From Alphaproteobacteria bacterium (GTDB lineage Bacteria > Pseudomonadota > Alphaproteobacteria > Micropepsales > Micropepsaceae): a stretch of DNA of 34,746 nucleotides. How positions within the stretch are numbered: position 1 is the stretch's first letter; every line of letters begins with the position of its first letter. Under the pieces are notes generated by a model that saw only the letters and a list, made by a program, of their open reading frames with translations, was not told the origin of the DNA and searched no databases. Location: contig JAFBAL010000017.1 in assembly GCA_019247845.1 (NCBI GenBank), forward strand, positions 1 to 34,746. The letters run 5' to 3'. A program made the translations under genes and the position numbers. This document shows, one piece after another, positions 11,245 to 18,212 of this stretch.

Positions 11245-11565
11245 ATGAGCATGGATGCGGCGTTCAAGGCGTTGGCGGACAAGAGCCGGCGCCAGCTGCT
11301 CGACCGCCTCCACGACAAGAACGGCCAGACCTTGGGTGATCTGTGTGAGGGACTTGCGATGTCGCGACAGGCGGTGACGAAGCACCTGGCCGTGCTGGAA
11401 GCGGCAAACCTCGTCGCCATCCGATGGCGCGGGCGCGAGAAGCTGCACTACATCAACCCGGTGCCGATCTTCGACATCGCCGACCGCTGGATCGGCAAGT
11501 TCGAGCGCGGCCGGTTGCGCGCGCTCTCCGACCTCAAGAAACAGCTCGAAGGCACAAGCGAATGA
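11245..11565 (+). CDS. ArsR-family winged-helix regulator
   Basis: 106-residue DNA-binding repressor. The winged helix-turn-helix spans about residues 8-70: AAFKALADKSRRQLLDRL, then the recognition region LGDLCEGLAMSRQAVTKHLAVLEAANLV (30-57) and a wing RWRGREKLHYINPVP. No metal-binding cysteine pair is present, so it belongs to the non-metal group that commonly sits upstream of AHSA1/SRPBCC genes. ATG codons exist at 11236, 11245 and 11251. The first overlaps the -10 box and is unlikely; 11245 coincides with the predicted transcript start. The stop overlaps the next ATG (ATGA). Confidence 0.9.
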   Translation: MSMDAAFKALADKSRRQLLDRLHDKNGQTLGDLCEGLAMSRQAVTKHLAVLEAANLVAIRWRGREKLHYINPVPIFDIADRWIGKFERGRLRALSDLKKQLEGTSE

Positions 11566-12056
11566 GCGATCTCACCAATGAAAGCACGGTCTACGTCATC
11601 TATGTCGCGGCGACGCCGGAGAAGGTTTGGGAGGCGTTGACCTCCAGCGCCTTCACCATGCGCTATTTCTTCGGCCGCTCGGTGGAGAGCGACTGGCGCG
11701 AGGGCTCGCGCTGGACCTTGCGCATGCCCGACGGACGCGTCGACGTGAAGGGCGTTGTGCGCGAGGCGAGGAGGCCGCACCGGCTGTCGGTGACCTGGAA
11801 CGTCGACTGGATGGAGCCCAGGGCGCCGGAATGCCTCGTCACCTACGAGATCGAGGACACCGGCAACGGCGCCGTGCGCCTCACCATGACGGAAGAGCAT
11901 CCGACCGCGATCCCGCGCGCCTGGCTGGAGGGCGGCCGCAAGGGCTGGCCGATGATCCTGTCGGGCCTGAAGTCGCTGCTCGAGACGGGCAAGCCGCTCG
12001 GCCTGCCGACGCCCATGCCGCCGAAGGCGGCCAACAATGCGCCGCCGAAGGGATAA
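11562..12056 (+). CDS. SRPBCC / AHSA1-like protein, copy 1
   Basis: 164-residue protein of the START/Bet v1-like fold (activator of Hsp90 ATPase 1-like group), which forms a hydrophobic ligand cavity. Family features: VYVIYVAATPEKVWEALTSS, a tryptophan and glycine-rich DWREGSRWTLRMPDG, and the C-terminal helix GGRKGWPMILSGLKSLLETGKP. It differs from the other three copies by a Pro/Ala-rich C-terminal tail (PTPMPPKAANNAPPKG). It overlaps the ArsR gene by 4 nt. The ligand is unknown; such proteins are often controlled by the neighbouring ArsR protein. Confidence 0.88.
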   Translation: MSDLTNESTVYVIYVAATPEKVWEALTSSAFTMRYFFGRSVESDWREGSRWTLRMPDGRVDVKGVVREARRPHRLSVTWNVDWMEPRAPECLVTYEIEDTGNGAVRLTMTEEHPTAIPRAWLEGGRKGWPMILSGLKSLLETGKPLGLPTPMPPKAANNAPPKG

Positions 12057-12059
12057 GCC

Positions 12060-12509
12060 ATGAGCCAGTTCGTCTACGTCACCTATATCTACGCCACGCC
12101 GCAAAGGGTGTGGGACGCGATCACCAAGCCGGAATTCGCGCATCGCTACTGGATGCACACCAACGTCTCGGACTGGACGCCGGGTTCGCGCTGGGAGCAT
12201 CGGCACGGCGACGGCTCGGGCAAGGTTCTCATCGACGGCGAGGTTCTCGAGTCCGATCCGCCGTCGCGTCTGGTCATGAGCTGGGCGCGGCCGGACCGCT
12301 CGAAAGAGCCGTCGCGCGTGACCTTCGACATCGCGGATTTCAGCCCGGGCCTCGTCTGCCTCACCGTCACGCATGACCGGCTCGAGGCCGATCCCGCGAT
12401 GGCGAGCAGCGTCGCCGGCGGCTGGCCCAAGGTCCTCTCCAACCTCAAATCGTTCCTGGAGACGGGCGCCTGCGAAAACATCTGGCTCACCAGGAACAAG
12501 GAAGGATGA
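12060..12509 (+). CDS. SRPBCC / AHSA1-like protein, copy 2
   Basis: 149-residue paralogue in the same operon, 3 nt after copy 1. It shares FVYVTYIYATPQRVWDAITKPEF, the RYWMHTNVSDWTPGSRWEH segment, DGEVLESDPPSRLVMSW and the C-terminal helix GGWPKVLSNLKSFLETG. It shares more sequence with copies 3 and 4 than with copy 1. No catalytic residues can be assigned. Its stop overlaps the start of copy 3 (ATGA). Confidence 0.88.
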   Translation: MSQFVYVTYIYATPQRVWDAITKPEFAHRYWMHTNVSDWTPGSRWEHRHGDGSGKVLIDGEVLESDPPSRLVMSWARPDRSKEPSRVTFDIADFSPGLVCLTVTHDRLEADPAMASSVAGGWPKVLSNLKSFLETGACENIWLTRNKEG

Positions 12510-12973
12510 CCGCCATGGCATCGAGCGCGTTCGTCTACGTGACCTATATCCGCAGCAACCCGGAGACGGTGTGGCAGGCGCTGACCACGCCGGAGTTCCA
12601 GCGCCGCTACTGGTTCGGCATGCACCAGGAGTGCGACTTCAGGAAGGGCTCGCCGTGGAAGCTGGTCTTCGAGGACGGCCGCGTCGCCGACGACGGCGAG
12701 GTGCTGGAGAGCGATCCGCCGAAGCGGCTGGTGCTGCGGTGGCGCAACCGGATGCGGCCCGAGCTGACCGACGAAGGCGACGCGCGCTGCGAGATGACGC
12801 TGGCGGACGAGGGCGGCGCGACCAAGCTCACCATCACCCATTCGATTGCGCTCGAGCACTCCAAGCTCATCGAGGCGGTTTCGGGCGGCTGGCCGAAGAT
12901 CCTCTCCAGCCTCAAGTCGCTGATCGAGACGGGCGAGCCGATGGACTCGATCTATTCCCGGGCCAAGGCATGA
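12506..12973 (+). CDS. SRPBCC / AHSA1-like protein, copy 3
   Basis: 155-residue paralogue with the same elements: FVYVTYIRSNPETVWQALTT, RRYWFGMHQECDFRKGSPW, GEVLESDPPKRLVLRW, and GGWPKILSSLKSLIETGEP near the C terminus. The ATG at 12506 overlaps the previous stop; the ATG at 12515 (MASSAF) is a possible alternative that aligns better with the other copies. It overlaps copy 4 by 4 nt. Confidence 0.88.
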   Translation: MTAMASSAFVYVTYIRSNPETVWQALTTPEFQRRYWFGMHQECDFRKGSPWKLVFEDGRVADDGEVLESDPPKRLVLRWRNRMRPELTDEGDARCEMTLADEGGATKLTITHSIALEHSKLIEAVSGGWPKILSSLKSLIETGEPMDSIYSRAKA

Positions 12974-13425
12974 CCAGGTTCGTCTACGTCACCTATATCC
13001 GCGCCACGCCGGACGCCGTGTTCGACGCGCTGACCAGGCCCGAGTTCACCACGCGCTATTGGGCGGGCACGACGCAGACGTCGGAATGGAAGGCGGGCGC
13101 GGCGCTCGGCGTCCACACGCCCGACGGGCGCCTGTGGGATTCCGGCGAGGTGCTGGAGATCGATCGTCCGCGCAAGCTCGTGATGCGCTGGCTGAACGAA
13201 GGCTTCGCCGAGATGAAGGCGGAAGGCCCGACCGTCATCGCCTATGAGCTGGAGGCGCAGGGCAGCGTGACCAAACTGACGCTCACCCAGACGAGCGCGG
13301 TCGAAAACTCCAAGGTGATCGGCGCGATGAGCCAGGGCTGGCCGGCGGTGCTGGCGGGCTTGAAATCGCTGCTCGAAACCGGCGAGCCTATCGCCGAGTT
13401 CGCCAAATGGCCGGAGGGTCTATGA
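12970..13425 (+). CDS. SRPBCC / AHSA1-like protein, copy 4
   Basis: 151-residue paralogue: FVYVTYIRATPDAVFDALTR, RYWAGTTQTSEWKAGAALG, SGEVLEIDRPRKLVMRW, and the final helix QGWPAVLAGLKSLLETGEP. It overlaps copy 3 and the VOC gene by 4 nt each. With copies 1-3 it forms a four-gene tandem family behind one regulator, suggesting repeated gene duplication and probably different ligands or hetero-oligomers. The function is unknown. Confidence 0.88.
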   Translation: MTRFVYVTYIRATPDAVFDALTRPEFTTRYWAGTTQTSEWKAGAALGVHTPDGRLWDSGEVLEIDRPRKLVMRWLNEGFAEMKAEGPTVIAYELEAQGSVTKLTLTQTSAVENSKVIGAMSQGWPAVLAGLKSLLETGEPIAEFAKWPEGL

Positions 13426-13790
13426 GTGTCACGCCGTTTTTGATGTTCGAAGGCAAATGCGCCGAGGCGGTGGAGTTCTACGTCGCGCTGGTGGGCGGCG
13501 AGATCGGCACGATGGAGCGCCGGCCCGACGGCGGCGTGCAGCGCTGCGACTTCAAGCTGCGCGGCAACGCCTATCGCGGCTTCGACAGCCCGGTGAAGCA
13601 CGCGTTCACCTTCACGCCGGCGATCTCGCTGTTCGTGGACTGCGCGGACGAGGCCGAGCTCGACCGCCTCTATGCCGCGCTGATCGAGGGCGGCAAGGCG
13701 CTGATGCCGCTCGGCGACTACGGCTTCTCGAAGAAGTTCGGCTGGCTCGACGACCGCTTCGGCGTGAGCTGGCAGCTGAATTGGGCGTGA
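13422..13790 (+). CDS. VOC-fold protein (PhnB / 3-demethylubiquinone methyltransferase-like)
   Basis: 122-residue vicinal-oxygen-chelate fold protein of the PhnB-like group: MSVTPFLMFEGKCAEAVEFYVALVG at the start, then FTPAISLFVDC, and the ending GWLDDRFGVSWQLNW typical of this family. Many relatives carry the methyltransferase name, but enzymatic activity is usually unproven. The start at 13422 overlaps the stop of SRPBCC copy 4 (ATGA), so it is the last gene of the ArsR operon. VOC-fold genes often sit next to AHSA1 genes. It is convergent with mutM (16 nt between the stops). Confidence 0.85.
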   Translation: MSVTPFLMFEGKCAEAVEFYVALVGGEIGTMERRPDGGVQRCDFKLRGNAYRGFDSPVKHAFTFTPAISLFVDCADEAELDRLYAALIEGGKALMPLGDYGFSKKFGWLDDRFGVSWQLNWA

Positions 13791-13806
13791 AGCTTCCGCC
13801 GCTCAA

Positions 13807-14679
13807 CTACTTCTGGCACACCGGGCAATAGAAGCTCGACCGCCCGCTCTGCACGATGCGCCGGATCGTGCCGCCGTCCTTGCGCTTGCACAGCTTGTTG
13901 GCGCGGTCGTAGACGCAGAAGTGATGCTGGAAATAGCCGAGCTCGCCGTCGGTGCGCTTGTGGTCGCGCAGCGACGAGCCGCCGGCCTTCACCGCTTCGG
14001 CCAGCACCTCCTTGATCGCGTCGACGAGCACGGCGGTCTCGGCCGGCTTCACGCGTCTGGCCAGGCGCCTCGGCGAGACGCGCGCGCGCCACAAGGCCTC
14101 GCAGACATAGATGTTGCCGAGCCCTGCGATGATGCGCTGGTCGAGCAGCGCCGATTTGATCGGCGTCTTCTTGCCCTTCAAGGCCGCGGCCAGAAATGCG
14201 CCATCCAGGTCCTTCGACAGCGGCTCGACGCCCACGTCCTTGAACAGCTTGTGCTCGTCCACGCGCGCGGTATCGATCAGGGTCATCAGCCCGAAGCGGC
14301 GGTGATCGTTGAACACCACTTTGGCCGGCGCGTCGGTCTCGAACACCACGTGGTCGTGCGCGGCCGTGCCGGCGCCTTCCGGCGAGCGCTCGTAGTAATA
14401 GGTGCCGAGCTTGGCGCGCCCGCCGGTCGCATAGACGCTCATGCTGCCGCTCATGCCGAGGTGGATGACCAGCGTCTCGCCGTTGTCGAGATCGGCCATG
14501 ATGTACTTCGCCCGCCGCCACATCCTGACCACCCGCGCGCCCGTCAGCCGCTTGGCGAAGCCGGGCGGGAAGGGGATGCGCAGGTCCTTGCGCCGCGTCT
14601 CGACGCGCGTGAAGCGGTGGCCCTCGAAGGCGGGCTTCAGCCCCATCATCACGGTCTCGACTTCGGGAAGCTCGGGCAT
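13807..14679 (-). CDS. mutM: Formamidopyrimidine-DNA glycosylase (8-oxoguanine repair)
   Basis: 290-residue bifunctional glycosylase/AP lyase that removes 8-oxoguanine and formamidopyrimidines. After the initiator Met, the catalytic PELPEVETV is intact (Pro2, Glu3). The H2TH region includes LDQRIIAGLGNIYVCEALWRARV. The C-terminal finger has Arg280 in QSGRSSFYCPVCQK. The zinc finger is unusual: Cys264, Cys285 and Cys288 are present, but the expected second ligand after Cys264 is missing (C-K-R-K-D-G-G where relatives have a cysteine); an extra Cys255 lies upstream. Start at 14679 (MPELPEV); upstream extensions are not coding. Divergent from ubiE. Confidence 0.95.
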   Translation of the reverse strand: MPELPEVETVMMGLKPAFEGHRFTRVETRRKDLRIPFPPGFAKRLTGARVVRMWRRAKYIMADLDNGETLVIHLGMSGSMSVYATGGRAKLGTYYYERSPEGAGTAAHDHVVFETDAPAKVVFNDHRRFGLMTLIDTARVDEHKLFKDVGVEPLSKDLDGAFLAAALKGKKTPIKSALLDQRIIAGLGNIYVCEALWRARVSPRRLARRVKPAETAVLVDAIKEVLAEAVKAGGSSLRDHKRTDGELGYFQHHFCVYDRANKLCKRKDGGTIRRIVQSGRSSFYCPVCQK

Positions 14680-14725
14680 GGCGGTCCTTAAGAGTCGCAG
14701 GGCGCGACGGTAGCCCACGCTGCCT

Positions 14726-14744
14726 GCCCAAGCTATTCTTGGGC
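14726..14744 (+). promoter_or_regulatory. Inverted repeat and -10-like box directly before ubiE
   Basis: GCCCAAG (14726-14732) and CTTGGGC (14738-14744) form a perfect 7-bp inverted repeat around CTATT, ending 2 nt before the ubiE ATG (14747). A -10-like TATTCT (14734-14739) lies inside it, 7 nt from the ATG, with only a poor -35. No Shine-Dalgarno sequence is visible. It may be an operator over a leaderless promoter or simply a small hairpin. Confidence 0.4.
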
Positions 14745-14746
14745 GT

Positions 14747-15505
14747 ATGACCGCTGACACCGCCTCGTTCGGTTACCGCGACGTGCCCGAGGCCGAGAAG
14801 GAAGGCCTCGTGCGCGAGGTGTTCTCCTCGGTCGCGCGCCGCTACGACCTGATGAACGACCTGATGTCGGGCGGCATCCACCGGCTGTGGAAGGACGTCT
14901 TCGTCGAGTGGCTGAACCCGCAACCCGGCTGGCGCACCATCGACGTCGCCGGCGGCACCGGCGACATCGCCCAGCGGATCGCGGCGATGACCCGGGCGCG
15001 TGCCAGGAAAGATGAGGATGCGGCCGAAGTCGTCGTCTGCGACATCAATGCCGACATGCTGAACGAGGGCGTGCGCCGCGCGAACGGCGACGCGGCGCTG
15101 ACCTGGCTGTGCGGCGATGCCGAGAAGCTGCCGGTGCCCGACGCGCATTTCGACGCCTATACGATCGCCTTCGGCATCCGCAACGTCACCCATATCGACG
15201 CGGCCTTGCGCGAGGCGCGCCGCGTGCTCAAGCCCGGCGGGCGTTTCCTGTGCCTGGAATTCTCCAAGGTCGAGGCGCCGGGGCTCGACGTCCTCTACGA
15301 CGCCTATTCGCTGAACGTGCTGCCGCGCATCGGACAGATGGTGGCGGGCGACGCCGAGGCATATCGCTATCTGGCCGAGAGCATCCGCCGCTTTCCGCCG
15401 CAGAAGCAGTTCGCGCGCATGATCGAGCAGGCGGGGCTGTCACGCGTCACCTTCCGCAATCTCTCCGGCGGGATCGCGGCGATGCATTCGGCGTGGCGGA
15501 TCTGA
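14747..15505 (+). CDS. ubiE: Ubiquinone/menaquinone biosynthesis C-methyltransferase UbiE
   Basis: 252-residue SAM-dependent enzyme that C-methylates 2-polyprenyl-6-methoxy-1,4-benzoquinol (and demethylmenaquinol in organisms with menaquinone). Visible: [21 protein letters not shown], the UbiE signature [20 protein letters not shown] motif [11 protein letters not shown] (67-76), a motif II region [11 protein letters not shown], and the second signature [25 protein letters not shown]. The C terminus is complete ([13 protein letters not shown]). Its stop overlaps the ubiB start by one base (TGATG). Confidence 0.96.
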   Translation: MTADTASFGYRDVPEAEKEGLVREVFSSVARRYDLMNDLMSGGIHRLWKDVFVEWLNPQPGWRTIDVAGGTGDIAQRIAAMTRARARKDEDAAEVVVCDINADMLNEGVRRANGDAALTWLCGDAEKLPVPDAHFDAYTIAFGIRNVTHIDAALREARRVLKPGGRFLCLEFSKVEAPGLDVLYDAYSLNVLPRIGQMVAGDAEAYRYLAESIRRFPPQKQFARMIEQAGLSRVTFRNLSGGIAAMHSAWRI

Positions 15506-17082
15506 TGGGCGCGCTGCGCGACACGCTTCGCCTGTTGCATGTCGCGCGCACCCTGGCGCGGCACGACGCGCTGATCCCGCGCGAATACAAGGACGCGATG
15601 CCCGCCTCGCTCAAGCTGTTGCGCGCGGTGTTGGGTTTCGGTCCGACCAAGGACAAGGGCCTGCCGCCGGGCAAACGTCTGGCGCGCGCGCTGGAGAGCC
15701 TCGGGCCCGCCCACATCAAGCTCGGCCAGGTGCTGGCGACGCGGCCCGATCTCGTCGGCGACGACATCGCCTTGGCGCTCACGCAATTGCAGGACCGCCT
15801 GCCGCCGTTCCCGACCGCCGAAGCGCGCGCGCAGGTCGAGGCCGAGTTCGGCAAGCCCATAGCCTCGCTCTATGCGCGCTTCGGCGAGCCGGTCGCGGCC
15901 GCGTCGATCGCGCAGGTGCACGACTGCGACAAGGTCGAAGACCTTGGCGACGAAACGCCGCGCCGCGTCGCGGTCAAGGTGCTGCGCCCCGGCATCGAGA
16001 AGGAATTCGCGCGCGACCTTTCCGCGATGGCGCTCGCCGCCCGCGTCGCCGAGCGCGCGTCGAAAGAGGCGCGAAGGCTGCGCCCCGTCGCGGTCGTCGA
16101 GGCCATCGCGGTCTCGGTCGCGCTCGAGCTCGACCTGCGCATGGAGGGCGCGGCCGCCTCCGAGCTCGCCGAGCGTACCAAGGGGGACAAGGATTTCCGC
16201 GTGCCCGCCGTCGATTGGGACCGCACCTCGGGACGCGTGCTCACGACCGAATGGGTCAAGGGCGCGACGGTGCGCGACGTTGAGGCTCTGCGCGCCGCCG
16301 GCCACGATCCCGGACGCATCGCCCAGATCGTGCTCGACTGCTTTTTGAAACAGGCGCTGCGCGACGGCTTCTTCCACGCCGACATGCATCCGGGGAACCT
16401 GTTCGTCGACGACGAGGGGCGGCTGGTCGCGGTCGATTTCGGCATCATGGGACGGCTCGACATCGAGATGCGCCGCTTCATGGCCGAGACCCTGGCGGGT
16501 TTCCTGGCGCGCGATTACCGCCGCGTGGCGCAGGTGCATTACGACGTCGGCTTCGTGCCGCCGCATCATCCGATCGCGACCTTCGCGCAGGCGCTGCGCG
16601 CCATCGGCGAGCCGATCTTCGGCAAGAAGGCGGCGGAGGTGTCGATGGCGCGGCTGCTGCAGCAGCTCTTCGACACCACGCGGCGCTTCGACATGCAGGC
16701 GCAGCCGCAGCTCGTGCTGATGCAAAAGACCATGGTCGTGGTCGAAGGCGTGGCGCGCGGCCTCGATCCGGACTTCGACATCTGGGAGGCGTCGCGCCCC
16801 GTGGTCGAGCGCTGGATGATCGAGCAGATGGGCCCCGAAGCCAGGCTGCGCGAAGTCGGCGACGGCGTGAGCGCGCTCGGCCGGCTGGCGCGCGACCTGC
16901 CGCAGCTTCTGCGCAATGCCGAAAGCATCTCGGACATGCTGGCCGACGGCGGATTGCGCCTCCATCCCGACACCACGCGCGAGATCGCCGAAGCCCAGAT
17001 CGCCCGCACGCGCCACGTGCGCATCGCGCTGTGGATCACGGCCGCGAGCGCGCTGGGCGTGCTGGCGGTGCTGGTGTTTTAG
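15505..17082 (+). CDS. ubiB: UbiB, ATPase/kinase-like ubiquinone biosynthesis factor
   Basis: 525-residue ABC1/ADCK atypical kinase family protein needed for ubiquinone production, probably through ATPase-driven handling of lipid intermediates at the membrane. It has the family-specific KLGQ motif (72-75) in GPAHIKLGQVLATRPDL, the alanine-rich nucleotide loop AAAS (131-134), a VK lysine in RVAVKVLRPGI, the catalytic-loop segment GFFHADMHPGNLFV and the metal-binding DFG in VAVDFGIMG. A C-terminal hydrophobic helix (IALWITAASALGVLAVLVF) anchors it. The start at 15505 is coupled to ubiE; the long upstream extension is antisense-like. Confidence 0.95.
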   Translation: MGALRDTLRLLHVARTLARHDALIPREYKDAMPASLKLLRAVLGFGPTKDKGLPPGKRLARALESLGPAHIKLGQVLATRPDLVGDDIALALTQLQDRLPPFPTAEARAQVEAEFGKPIASLYARFGEPVAAASIAQVHDCDKVEDLGDETPRRVAVKVLRPGIEKEFARDLSAMALAARVAERASKEARRLRPVAVVEAIAVSVALELDLRMEGAAASELAERTKGDKDFRVPAVDWDRTSGRVLTTEWVKGATVRDVEALRAAGHDPGRIAQIVLDCFLKQALRDGFFHADMHPGNLFVDDEGRLVAVDFGIMGRLDIEMRRFMAETLAGFLARDYRRVAQVHYDVGFVPPHHPIATFAQALRAIGEPIFGKKAAEVSMARLLQQLFDTTRRFDMQAQPQLVLMQKTMVVVEGVARGLDPDFDIWEASRPVVERWMIEQMGPEARLREVGDGVSALGRLARDLPQLLRNAESISDMLADGGLRLHPDTTREIAEAQIARTRHVRIALWITAASALGVLAVLVF

Positions 17083-17084
17083 GG

Positions 17085-17112
17085 TTGATATCAGATATCG
17101 ATATCATATATC
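17085..17112 (+). promoter_or_regulatory. GATATC-repeat operator/promoter of the first VapBC module
   Basis: Between the ubiB stop and the antitoxin ATG lie 38 nt almost filled by GATATC hexamers: 17087-17092, 17094-17099, 17100-17105 and a variant TATATC at 17107-17112, spaced 6-7 nt. GATATCGATATC is a perfect 12-bp palindrome. TTGATA (17085-17090) and TATATC (17107-17112) could act as -35 and -10 with a 16-nt spacer, putting the transcript start at about the ATG. Such repeats fit cooperative binding of ribbon-helix-helix dimers. Confidence 0.6.
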
Positions 17113-17120
17113 ATGTAGAT

Positions 17121-17336
17121 ATGCGCACGCTCGTCGACATACCCACGAACGACATGAAGGAACTGACCCGCCGCTCCAAGGCAGAGAAGCGTTCGCGCGC
17201 ATCTTTGATCAGAGATGCGATCTCGGCCTATTTGAAAAAGCCTTCCGCCGAGAAAGAAGTGCCGGGTTTCGGTCTCTGGAAGGACTATCCGATCGATGGC
17301 GTTGAATATCAGCGCAAGATCCGCTCCGAATGGTAG
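17121..17336 (+). CDS. VapB-like ribbon-helix-helix antitoxin
   Basis: 71-residue antitoxin. The N terminus (MRTLVDIPTNDMKELTRRSKAEKRSRASLIRDAI) fits a ribbon-helix-helix (CopG/MetJ-like) fold: a short beta strand, then two helices with the RASLIRDAISAYL segment. The C-terminal half (GFGLWKDYPIDGVEYQRKIRSEW) is the kind of extended tail that wraps the toxin. Start chosen at 17121 directly after the repeat operator. The stop overlaps the toxin start by 7 nt. It probably represses its own operon. Confidence 0.8.
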   Translation: MRTLVDIPTNDMKELTRRSKAEKRSRASLIRDAISAYLKKPSAEKEVPGFGLWKDYPIDGVEYQRKIRSEW

Positions 17337-17695
17337 CGGCCGTCTTCGATACCAATATCGTCATCGATCATCTGAAAGGGCTGCCGCAGGTCACCGCAGA
17401 GTTGGCGCGTTATGACAGCAGGTCGATCAGCATCGTCACCTGGATCGAAGTGATGGCCGGCGCACGCCCTGAACATGAAGCCGAAACCCGCGCGATATTG
17501 TCGTTCTTCTCCATGGTGCAGCTCGGCGACGATGTTGCCGCGCGCGCAGTTCAACTGCGCCGTTCGCATCGCGTGAAGTTGCCGGATGCGATCATTTGGG
17601 CGTCGGCCCAGATGACGGGGCGGATACTCGTCACGCGTGACATGAAAGACTTCCCGCGGAACGACCCGGGAATCCGCGTTCCCTACAAGCTCTAA
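17330..17695 (+). CDS. VapC-like PIN-domain toxin
   Basis: 121-residue PIN-domain ribonuclease toxin. The acidic metal-binding residues are all present: Asp7 in VFDTNIVIDHLKG, Glu40 in VTWIEVMAG, Asp86 in LPDAIIWASA and Asp104 in LVTRDMKDF. Such toxins cleave tRNA or rRNA when freed from the antitoxin; the target here is unknown. It overlaps the antitoxin by 7 nt and, at its 3' end, the stop of the convergent exported-protein gene by 4 nt. The gene pair sits directly after ubiB. Confidence 0.88.
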   Translation: MVAAVFDTNIVIDHLKGLPQVTAELARYDSRSISIVTWIEVMAGARPEHEAETRAILSFFSMVQLGDDVAARAVQLRRSHRVKLPDAIIWASAQMTGRILVTRDMKDFPRNDPGIRVPYKL

Positions 17696-18171
17696 CCCTT
17701 CGGCTTGATCGCCGCGACGGCGGGCTGCTGCACGATGCGGTACTGGCCCGCGTCGCAGTCCTTGCTGTGCACCTGATCGACGACATAGACGTTCAGGTTG
17801 ACCGTGTGGTTGGCGAGGTCGGGCGCGTTGGGCACCTTCAGGTGCACCGCGCTGCCGGTGACCTTCTCGTTCAGCGCCAATATCTTCTTGTAGCCGGGCG
17901 AGCTGTCGCCGGGCACGGCCGCGATGGTGAGCACCACGCGCACGTCCGACGGATCGGCGACGCGCTCGATCGCGTCGCAGGCGATGGCGACGTCGTCGCC
18001 GGGCGCGAGGTCGGGCACGGCGTCGGCCGTATTCTCGGCGAGCGGCGTCGGCTGCGCCGCGACCGCGATCGGCTTGAGCCTGGTGTCCGGACTAGGCGCC
18101 TGCGCGAGCGCGGGCAGGGCCGCGAGCGCCGTCCCGGCCGTCAACGCCAATCCCAAAGTCCTCCTGCCCAT
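17692..18171 (-). CDS. Small exported protein of unknown function
   Basis: 159-residue protein with a Sec signal peptide (MGRRTLGLALTAGTALAALPALAQA) and a predicted periplasmic or secreted mature part. Its two cysteines (in IACDAIERV and SKDCDAGQY) could form a disulfide. The mature region has a beta-strand-rich pattern (VRVVLTIAAV, NHTVNLNVYVVDQV). I do not recognise the family. The start at 18171 is chosen because GGGAGG lies about 8 nt upstream; the ATG at 18177 is too close to that site. It follows the acyl-CoA synthetase gene after 41 nt and may be co-transcribed. Confidence 0.7.
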   Translation of the reverse strand: MGRRTLGLALTAGTALAALPALAQAPSPDTRLKPIAVAAQPTPLAENTADAVPDLAPGDDVAIACDAIERVADPSDVRVVLTIAAVPGDSSPGYKKILALNEKVTGSAVHLKVPNAPDLANHTVNLNVYVVDQVHSKDCDAGQYRIVQQPAVAAIKPKG

Positions 18172-18212
18172 TGCCATAACCTCCCAGCGGCACAGGCCTC
18201 TCTCCCGAGTCC

